This document shows, piece by piece, positions 1-5,981 of a stretch of 5,981 nucleotides of DNA (position 1 is its first letter; each line of letters begins with the position of its first letter). Position numbers and translations under genes: made by a program. Source of the stretch: Candidatus Firestoneibacteriota bacterium (lineage in GTDB: Bacteria; Oederibacteriota; JAAXVQ01); NCBI GenBank assembly GCA_013335425.1, contig JAAXVQ010000143.1, positions 1-5,981 of the forward strand, in the 5' to 3' direction. The notes beneath the pieces were generated by a model. It had not been told where the DNA came from. It searched no databases and saw nothing but the letters and a program-made list of their open reading frames with translations.

Positions 1-16
1 GGGGCAAGGGGGAGGG
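1..16. repeat. G-rich repeat arm, cut by window edge
   Basis: The window opens with three G-runs directly downstream of the DUF559 stop codon. Bases 9-16 (GGGGAGGG) are the exact reverse complement of bases 361-368 (CCCTCCCC) on the other side of the gene, so the gene is bracketed by inverted G/C-rich arms. The element probably continues to the left of the window, so its full form cannot be judged. Confidence 0.5.
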
Positions 17-19
17 TGA

Positions 20-349
20 TTAAATAAGCTTTTCTCTAATGCAGTTCAAAACACCGGTAAAATTCTCAAAAATTTCATTATCCCAAAAACGCAACACTTT
101 ATATCCTTGTTCCCTACACCAGTTATCCCGGATTTGATCTTTGTCGGATTGCTGCATATGCTGCCCACCATCAAGTTCTATAATTACCTTTTTTTCAAAA
201 CAAATAAAATCAACAATATACGGTCCTACTTGCTGTTGCCTTCGAAATTTCAACCCTTCCATCTGCTTGGCGCGCAGCCGACTCCATAATTGCCTTTCGG
301 TTTTGGTTTGGCTTTTTCTCAATACCACTGCCAGGGAAGTTAAGTTCAC
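20..349 (-). CDS. DUF559 family endonuclease-like protein (Vsr/restriction-endonuclease fold)
   Basis: This 109-residue protein is a complete DUF559 domain of normal family length. The family belongs to the PD-(D/E)xK nuclease superfamily and is related to the Vsr mismatch-patch endonuclease; its cellular role is generally unknown. Visible family features are the N-terminal helix with LRKSQTKTERQLWSRLR (10-26), the KFRRQQ segment (34-39), the core strand VDFICFEKKVIIELDGGQH (46-64) with candidate catalytic D47 and E58 and the conserved Q63-H64, and GYKVLRFWDNEI (82-93). The start is GTG (347-349): an in-frame stop lies at 368-370, no ATG is available between them, and a GGAGGGGG-type ribosome binding site ends 9 nt upstream. 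That site is formed by the adjacent G-rich repeat. The gene is on the same strand as prfC, 125 bp downstream of it. Sampled lines of the gene are only about 28-52% G+C against the high fifties in prfC, consistent with lateral acquisition. Activity as a nuclease is inferred from the family only. Confidence 0.85.
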   Translation of the reverse strand: MNLTSLAVVLRKSQTKTERQLWSRLRAKQMEGLKFRRQQQVGPYIVDFICFEKKVIIELDGGQHMQQSDKDQIRDNWCREQGYKVLRFWDNEIFENFTGVLNCIREKLI

Positions 350-358
350 TACTTCTTG

Positions 359-379
359 CCCCCTCCCCTAGCCCCTCCC
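359..379 (-). promoter_or_regulatory. Putative G-quadruplex motif overlapping the ribosome binding site of the DUF559 gene
   Basis: On the minus strand this stretch reads as four G-runs of 3, 4, 4 and 5 separated by loops of 1, 3 and 1 nt, which fits the canonical quadruplex pattern. It ends 9 nt before the GTG start of the DUF559 gene and includes the purine run that would pair with 16S rRNA. Folding in the mRNA could therefore hide the ribosome binding site. The motif is directly visible; folding and regulation are inferred. Confidence 0.5.
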
Positions 380-398
380 TCCACAACCTGGGGAGGGG
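372..398. repeat. C-rich/G-rich palindromic intergenic repeat
   Basis: An 8-bp perfect inverted repeat, CCCCTCCC (372-379) and GGGAGGGG (391-398), surrounds an 11-nt loop. With the neighbouring CCCTCCCC at 361-368 it resembles the abundant C-rich/G-rich intergenic palindromes found in many bacterial genomes, often beside DUF559 genes. Only one copy plus partial arms is visible, so copy number in the genome is unknown. Confidence 0.6.
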
Positions 399-426
399 AA
401 TTATTTTACTACTTTCATCTATTTTT

Positions 427-465
427 AAAAAACCCTACATATTATCCCTGAACAATTCCAGGGTT
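427..465 (-). terminator. Possible prfC terminator (weak)
   Basis: Starting 9 nt after the prfC stop codon, the minus strand offers AACCCT (460-465) pairing with AGGGTT (431-436), with a run of six T's at 432-427 that overlaps the end of the stem. A competing 5-bp hairpin (446-450 with 459-463) shares the same left arm. The 6-bp stem with a 23-nt loop is poor for an intrinsic terminator, but position and T-run are right for the end of the prfC transcript. Confidence 0.35.
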
Positions 466-474
466 GAAAACAGC

Positions 475-2082
<1,608 letters not shown>

Positions 2083-2096
2083 GGTTTCACCCGCAC

Positions 2097-2131
2097 AAAA
2101 AAACACCACACGCCAACGCGGCATGTGGTGT
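2097..2131 (-). terminator. Strong intrinsic terminator just upstream of prfC (attenuator candidate)
   Basis: On the minus strand, ACACCACATGCC (2131-2120) pairs with GGCGTGTGGTGT (2114-2103) around a 5-nt loop. This gives 12 consecutive pairs including one T-G wobble. The hairpin is followed by seven T's (2103-2097). The T-run ends 14 nt before the prfC ATG, leaving no room for a separate downstream promoter with a normal leader. On the plus strand there is no T-run, so it acts for minus-strand transcripts only. It is either a conditional attenuator for prfC or the end of an upstream small RNA with read-through into prfC. Confidence 0.85.
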
Positions 2132-2311
2132 GTGCATTCGAGGATTTATGCAAACCGCCTGCACTGGCATTGCGGATTGATTGTATCGTTTTCACTCCGG
2201 GTTGTAAAGCCTCTCGTGCGGATCAACCGTGCCGGCAAGCGTCCGGCACCCATCTCCACCGTTCGGGGCGAAAACGCCCCAACCCGTATAAATCCCTGCA
2301 GGTTTTTTAAT
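2097..2311 (-). ncRNA. Candidate structured RNA: prfC leader or independent small RNA
   Basis: The minus strand of this non-coding stretch has dense pairing potential. A 9-bp long-range helix forms between 2288-2296 and 2141-2149 (eight Watson-Crick pairs plus one G-U). It encloses a GGGGCG/CGCCCC hairpin with a 4-nt loop (2265-2280), a 7-bp GC-rich hairpin (2229-2249), a stem 2200-2204/2224-2228 directly abutting it, and a bulged hairpin (2155-2175). The terminator at 2131-2097 would form the 3' end. The total length of about 215 nt assumes transcription from the candidate promoter at 2318-2347. I recognise no named riboswitch. A stretch near 2223-2202 resembles part of the E. coli 6S RNA apical region (about 17 of 22 bases by eye from memory), and the long-range closing helix would suit 6S architecture, but this is weak. 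The folding is my own pairing by eye; expression is inferred. Confidence 0.45.
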
Positions 2312-2317
2312 ACCTCC

Positions 2318-2347
2318 GGTATAATGACTACTACGGTTGCGTGTAAA
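2318..2347 (-). promoter_or_regulatory. Candidate minus-strand promoter for the leader RNA and prfC
   Basis: On the minus strand TTTACA (2347-2342) and TATACC (2323-2318) are separated by 18 bp and match five and four of six sigma-70 consensus positions. Transcription would begin near 2311, just upstream of the structured region. An alternative -10-like TATACG (2291-2286) lies inside the closing helix and lacks a good -35. Confidence 0.4.
2320..2325 (+). promoter_or_regulatory. Candidate -10 element for the DUF2207 gene
   Basis: A perfect TATAAT lies 41 bp upstream of the DUF2207 start codon and would give a leader of about 35 nt. No convincing -35 hexamer is seen at 16-18 bp spacing (TGCAGG at 17 bp), so an activator may be needed. 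It overlaps the opposing candidate promoter for prfC. Confidence 0.45.
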
Positions 2348-2366
2348 AAGCCGGAGGGTATTTTCC

Positions 2367-3227
2367 ATGAAGCTCAAAACCCTGTTGCTCCTGTTCGCCG
2401 TAGCCATAGGAAGCCTCTCAGCCCGGGGCGATCACGAAGTGATCCTCACCCCCGAGCGCATCCTCCATTTCGACGGCAACCTCCAAGTAAACCAGGACGC
2501 GACCTTGTTGGTGACCGAGACCATCAAGCTTACCGCTTGCGGTGATCAAATCAAACACGGACTAAGCCGCAAGTTCTCTTTCCACCGCGTATCCGACCAA
2601 GGAAAGCCCTTGGATGTCGGATTTGAACTCAAACAAGTTCTTTGCAACGGCCAACCCGAACCCTACCGATTGGAACGCACCGGCGACAATATCCAGGTCG
2701 ATATCGGCCGCCGCAACACCTCGTTGAGTCCCGGGGTTTACACCTACAAACTGGTTTACTTGATCCGCCAACAGCTTGGATTTTTCCGGCAATATGATGA
2801 ACTTTATTGGAATGTCACGGGCAACGACTGGCCGTTCACCATTGAAAAAGCCGCCGCCCGCGTGGACATGCCCCCGGGCGCCCATTTGCTGCAGAGCGCC
2901 GGCTACACAGGTGCGTTCGGCGCTCAGGACGAAAGTGTGCTCCAAACCTTGGATGAACAACGGCAGCCGGTTTTTTCCGTGACGCGCGCCTTGCAACCCG
3001 GGGAAAGCTTGACCGTTTCCGCTTCCTGGCCGCGCGGTTTCGTCCAACGGCAGGCGCTTCCGGCGACCTCGGGTTTTGACGGATGGACGGTCATCCTGAC
3101 GGGCGCAGGTCTGCTGGGTGCCGGGGGAGCGCTTTTCGTCGTTCTGCGACGGCGGAGCCGAGGGCCCGTCCGTCGAAAAAAACAACCTCCGGCGCGGTTC
3201 GACCGACCTTCAGGCCCTCCCAACTGA
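2367..3227 (+). CDS. DUF2207 N-terminal domain protein, signal peptide and one C-terminal membrane anchor
   Basis: The 286-residue product starts with a signal peptide (hydrophobic core LLLLFAVAIGSL, 6-17; likely cleavage near A19). The extracytoplasmic domain carries DUF2207 landmarks: RILHFDGNLQVNQDATLLVTE-like N-terminal strands, IKHGLSRKF, SPGVYTYKLVY, and the signature stretch RQQLGFFRQYDELYWNVTGNDWPF, then YTGAFG. One membrane segment follows at about 240-260, ending in a positively charged, proline-rich tail (from RRR at 261), so the domain should face outside and the tail the cytoplasm. Typical DUF2207 proteins are around 550-650 residues with a further membrane and C-terminal domain; that half is absent here, and the reading frame shows no sign of a break. 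The ATG at 2367 has GGAGG 9 nt upstream; an in-frame TTG at 2337 was rejected because the ribosome binding site would then be inside the coding region. The function of the family is unknown. Confidence 0.85.
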   Translation: MKLKTLLLLFAVAIGSLSARGDHEVILTPERILHFDGNLQVNQDATLLVTETIKLTACGDQIKHGLSRKFSFHRVSDQGKPLDVGFELKQVLCNGQPEPYRLERTGDNIQVDIGRRNTSLSPGVYTYKLVYLIRQQLGFFRQYDELYWNVTGNDWPFTIEKAAARVDMPPGAHLLQSAGYTGAFGAQDESVLQTLDEQRQPVFSVTRALQPGESLTVSASWPRGFVQRQALPATSGFDGWTVILTGAGLLGAGGALFVVLRRRSRGPVRRKKQPPARFDRPSGPPN

Positions 3228-3377
3228 GGAATCCTTTCCACAGTTACGGCCCCGCTGATGATTTTTCACCCCAGATTATGGAAAAAACACCTCAATATTC
3301 TCAAAACCCTGCCGATCCTTTTAACATCAGCCGGTAAGAAAACGAGCAGCTAAATCTTGTTGGCCCAGAGGTGACTA
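3228..3377 (+). other. Intergenic spacer between the DUF2207 gene and the PAS gene
   Basis: This 150-bp spacer is more A+T-rich than its flanks. I find no convincing hairpin with a T-run after the DUF2207 stop and no clear sigma-70 or sigma-54 promoter, so co-transcription of the two genes can be neither supported nor excluded. The only distinct signal is a good ribosome binding site, AGAGGTGA (3367-3374), belonging to the PAS gene. Confidence 0.5.
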
Positions 3378-5981
3378 ATGCCCAACCCATCCCGGGACCC
3401 GAAACCCCTTTCCACAGAAGCGGAAAAAATAAACCAATGCGGGCAAGAACTCGGCGTTTTGCGTGCCCAGGCAGCCGCGACCGCGCAACGCATAGAACGC
3501 TTTAGCGGCCTGCTTAACGTCCTTGGTGAAGTTCAACCTTCGCGTTTGCATCAATCCAACCAGACGCAGCTTGCCCAGGACCTTTGCACCCGACTGGTGG
3601 AACAAAAATACTATACCCATGTCCGGATCGTGCTGCTCAATGCCGACGGTTATCCCGCCTCCGGGGCTCAGGCCGGTTTTTCGGAAGATCTGGAAAAAAT
3701 CATTCATCCCCGGGAAGACGGCGGTTGGGCGCGTTGTCTCCAAAGCGCCCGCGAACGTTCCACCGTATTGGCCATTATGGATCCGGCTTTCAGTTGCGGG
3801 CCCTGCCCCCTCGCGGTCGCCTGCCAGCGTCAAGGGGTTTTGGTAACCAATATCAGCTGCGGGCAACGGGTTTTCGGCATACTCGCCGTCGCGGTTCCGC
3901 GCACATCCTTGGCGCATGTTGAAGAAAAATCCGCCTTGCGTTTGCTGTCCAATGCCCTGGGGGACGAATTTTTCAACCTCGAAGTCGGATCCGATTTGGA
4001 GAAATGCCGGAGATGGATTCGAGAATCCGAAAGAATGCAAACCGCACTCAATGCCCTGCCCACCCCCTTGGTTATTTACGACGGCAACGGCCAACCCTTT
4101 TGGAGCAATCAGGCTCAGGGCACGCGTCAGCCGTCATCGCATCAGCACGCAACCGGCACGGAAGACCGTTGCTGGCTGATCGAGAAACAGTCTTACTTGG
4201 AACCCGACGGTTCCCAGGGCGGGACGATTGAAATTGCCTGGAACGCCACCGAAACCGCCCGTTCGGAGACCGCCCTGCGCGCTTGCCTGGAAACCGCTCA
4301 GCACATGCTTGCCGCCGGGCACGATTTTCTTTGGACCGCGGACATTTACGGCCGCTTCACCAGCGTGAGCCCGCAAGTCGAAACGTTATTGGGGTTTGCA
4401 CCCGCAGAACTCCAGGGGCGCCCCCTGGCCGAATTCATGGAACCGGAAAAAGACACTCCCTACGAAAACAATTTTGAAATGGCGCTGACTTCAGCAACGC
4501 CCCTGAGCCGGGTCATGCGCACCCTGCACCATCGTGATGGCCGGGAAATAACGTTCGAAATCAGCGCCCAGCCTCTTTACGGGCTCGAAGGAACCTGCCG
4601 GGGATTCCAGGGTTGTTGCCGGGACGTCACGGAACAAACCCGAGCCGAGAAAGCCCTGCTGGAAAGCGAATCCCGTTTCCGCAACATTTTCAGTTCATCG
4701 CCTTCAGCCCTGGTGTTGGCCGACCCCCAGGGCCGGGTGGTCGAAATCAACCGGAGCATGTGCGAGCTTTTCGGCATCATGGACAAAACCATGGTCAGCC
4801 AGATGAACTTGGCGGACTACCTGCCGCTTACTGAAGAAGATCACGCCGCCCTGCGCGCTCACCGTATCGTCCGCCGGGAAGGGACCTTTAACCCCGACAC
4901 CTTTCAAGGCAACCGGGCTTTCAAACCCGCTCAAGCCGGACCTTTGCATTTGGAGGTTCTGATTTCCTTTTTCCCCTGGCAGCGCGATTCTGCGGTCGAA
5001 GGCTATTTGGTGCAAATGCAGGACATCACGGACCGCAAAAACGCCGAGGACGCCCTCTGTCAATCCGAGGAAAAATACCGCATGATCGTGGAAAACAGCG
5101 GTTCGGCTTTGCTGATCATCAACGAGGACTTGACGCTCAGCCTCATCAACCGGGAAATGGAAAACCTGTGCGGGTTTACGCTCATGGAACTTCAGGCCAT
5201 GGATCATTGGTATAAAAACATTTTTCCCGAAGACCTGGAAAAAATCAAACAAAACCACTTCCAGCGCCGGGTGAATCCGGACTCAGTACCGAGCTCCTAT
5301 GAAGTCCGTTTCCGCCATAAAAACGGTGAAATTCGCACCGTGCTTTTCCGGGTTACCTTGATCCCTTCCACCCGCCAATCCATGGCCGCCATTTTGGACA
5401 TTACCGAGCGCAAACACACGGAAGAGGCGCTGCGGCTCTCCGAAGAAAAATACCGGGCCACTTTCGAAAACAGCGGCACCGCCCTGGCCTTGCTTGAGGA
5501 CGATCTGATCATTTCCTTGGTCAATCAAAAAATGACCAGCCTTCTCGGATGGGCGCGTGCCGCACTCGAGGGCAAGGCAACCTGGCCGGGATTTTTAGCC
5601 GACCCGGCGGATCATGAAAAATTCGCCCATTGCCGGCAAATGCTCCTGCAAGATCCGGCCGTGATCCTTAAATCCTGCGAGTGCGGGATCAGACACCAAG
5701 ACGGCGGCACCCGCGATGTCATGGCGGCCATGACCTACCTCCCCGCTTCCCGGCAATTTTTAATTTCCTTGGTCGACATTACCGAAAGCAAAGCCGCCGA
5801 GAAAAAGCTCAAGGAAAGCGAACAACGCTACCGCTTGCTGGCGGACAACATTCACGATGTCATTTGGATGACGAACGCCGAGGGCAGATTAACCTTCATT
5901 ACGCCCTCCATCACCCGTCTGCGGGGGTTTGCCGTGGAAGAAGTGCTCGCTCAAACCCCGGAGCAAATCTTCACACCCAAC
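3378..5981 (+). CDS. Multi-PAS cytoplasmic sensory protein with N-terminal cysteine-bearing GAF-like domain (3' end outside window)
   Basis: An uninterrupted frame of 868 codons runs to the window edge. The ATG at 3378 follows AGAGGTGA and an in-frame stop just upstream (3372-3374). Layout by residue is as follows. A coil-like segment lies at about 14-42. A GAF-like domain spans about 60-203 and contains CGPCPLAVAC (140-149) and a further Cys161 before VFGILAVAVP. A degenerate, shortened PAS lies at about 220-290 (ALPTPLVIYDGNG, ending NATETARSE). Full PAS domains lie at about 305-424 (DFLWTADIYGRFTSVSP), 430-554, 565-680 and 690-804, and a further PAS starts at about 815 (DVIWMTNAEGRLTFITPS). 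Most are joined by the usual D-I/V-T-E/D linkers and short helices with SEEKYR or SEQRYR. There is no signal peptide or membrane segment, so it should sense cytoplasmic signals. The output domain lies beyond the window; a histidine kinase is most usual for this architecture, with a cyclic-di-GMP enzyme the main alternative. The ligands are unknown. Confidence 0.92.
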   Translation, partial: MPNPSRDPKPLSTEAEKINQCGQELGVLRAQAAATAQRIERFSGLLNVLGEVQPSRLHQSNQTQLAQDLCTRLVEQKYYTHVRIVLLNADGYPASGAQAGFSEDLEKIIHPREDGGWARCLQSARERSTVLAIMDPAFSCGPCPLAVACQRQGVLVTNISCGQRVFGILAVAVPRTSLAHVEEKSALRLLSNALGDEFFNLEVGSDLEKCRRWIRESERMQTALNALPTPLVIYDGNGQPFWSNQAQGTRQPSSHQHATGTEDRCWLIEKQSYLEPDGSQGGTIEIAWNATETARSETALRACLETAQHMLAAGHDFLWTADIYGRFTSVSPQVETLLGFAPAELQGRPLAEFMEPEKDTPYENNFEMALTSATPLSRVMRTLHHRDGREITFEISAQPLYGLEGTCRGFQGCCRDVTEQTRAEKALLESESRFRNIFSSSPSALVLADPQGRVVEINRSMCELFGIMDKTMVSQMNLADYLPLTEEDHAALRAHRIVRREGTFNPDTFQGNRAFKPAQAGPLHLEVLISFFPWQRDSAVEGYLVQMQDITDRKNAEDALCQSEEKYRMIVENSGSALLIINEDLTLSLINREMENLCGFTLMELQAMDHWYKNIFPEDLEKIKQNHFQRRVNPDSVPSSYEVRFRHKNGEIRTVLFRVTLIPSTRQSMAAILDITERKHTEEALRLSEEKYRATFENSGTALALLEDDLIISLVNQKMTSLLGWARAALEGKATWPGFLADPADHEKFAHCRQMLLQDPAVILKSCECGIRHQDGGTRDVMAAMTYLPASRQFLISLVDITESKAAEKKLKESEQRYRLLADNIHDVIWMTNAEGRLTFITPSITRLRGFAVEEVLAQTPEQIFTPN

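Larger units (their letters stand above)
2309..2362. repeat. Inverted repeat flanking the divergent promoter region
   Basis: AATACCTCCGG (2309-2319) and CCGGAGGGTATT (2351-2362) are inverted copies apart from one extra G, and lie about 42 bp apart centre to centre. They bracket the candidate -10 elements, and the right arm contains the ribosome binding site of the DUF2207 gene. They could be paired protein-binding sites, or a hairpin sequestering that ribosome binding site in any transcript starting upstream of 2309. Confidence 0.4.

Noticed and set aside
2083..2124. Longer prfC start at the ATG 2122-2124, adding 14 residues
   Set aside because: The added residues have no counterpart in RF3, there is no ribosome binding site, and the codons fall in a terminator hairpin and its T-run.
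2191..2216. Plus-strand words resembling 16S rRNA (GGGTTGTAAAGCC)
   Set aside because: The similarity covers only about a dozen bases and the surrounding sequence is not rRNA-like.
2337..2366. Upstream TTG start for the DUF2207 gene
   Set aside because: It would place ten basic residues before a clear signal peptide and put the good GGAGG site inside the coding region.
2192..2407. 71-codon minus-strand frame crossing the divergent intergenic region
   Set aside because: It overlaps the DUF2207 start and signal-peptide region, has no recognisable product, and the stretch is better explained as structured leader and promoter sequence.
2562..3185. Minus-strand open frame opposite the DUF2207 gene
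   Set aside because: The plus-strand frame has a signal peptide, the DUF2207 signature and a membrane segment; the antisense product has none of these.
3278..3337. 19-codon open frame in the gap before the PAS gene
   Set aside because: There is no ribosome binding site, it is very short, and the composition is unremarkable, so it is likely chance.
3228..3377. Riboswitch or sigma-54 promoter ahead of the PAS gene
   Set aside because: No conserved riboswitch core is seen, and no GG/GC pair at -24/-12 spacing fits.
3375..4094. Long minus-strand open frame (239 codons) opposite the PAS gene
   Set aside because: It lies opposite the PAS gene, whose domains are recognisable. The translated product shows no family features, and long antisense frames are expected in G+C-rich genes.
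4704..5258. Minus-strand open frame of 184 codons opposite the PAS domains
   Set aside because: It is antisense to recognisable PAS repeats and its product shows only low-complexity, PAS-complement patterns.

Overview
The window is a gene-dense bacterial chromosome segment carrying four protein-coding genes. From left to right these are a short DUF559 endonuclease-like gene (minus), peptide chain release factor 3, prfC (minus), a secreted, membrane-anchored DUF2207-domain protein (plus), and the first 868 residues of a large multi-PAS sensory protein (plus) that runs off the right edge. prfC and the DUF2207 gene are divergent and share an intergenic region of about 285 bp. Most of the DNA is of moderately high G+C. 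The cytoplasmic PAS array is preceded by a GAF-like domain with a CxxCPL-type cysteine motif, a combination I associate with Desulfobacterota (the former delta-proteobacteria). That placement is an inference with low to moderate confidence; nothing here fixes the taxon.

Left part (1-474): an A+T-rich DUF559 gene lies between G-rich/C-rich repeat arms in a G+C-richer neighbourhood, which suggests a laterally acquired or repeat-associated cassette. The repeat next to its start supplies the ribosome binding site and also holds a canonical four-run G-quadruplex motif.

Middle (475-2366): a complete, ordinary-looking prfC is preceded by an unusual leader. A 12-bp intrinsic terminator followed by seven T's (minus strand) ends only 14 nt before the prfC start codon. 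Upstream of it, about 200 nt of minus-strand sequence can fold into a 9-bp long-range closing helix enclosing four local hairpins. This is the most interesting signal in the window. It is either a transcription attenuator controlling release factor 3 or a separate small RNA whose terminator sits against prfC. Candidate divergent promoters overlap at its far end, flanked by a near-perfect inverted repeat.

Right part (2367-5981): the DUF2207 protein has a signal peptide, the extracytoplasmic domain and one C-terminal membrane segment, and is much shorter than the usual two-domain family members. After a 150-bp gap comes the PAS protein: a short coil, a cysteine-bearing GAF-like domain, a degenerate PAS, four full PAS domains and the start of another. 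Its output domain is beyond the window. No functional link between the four genes is evident from the sequence.
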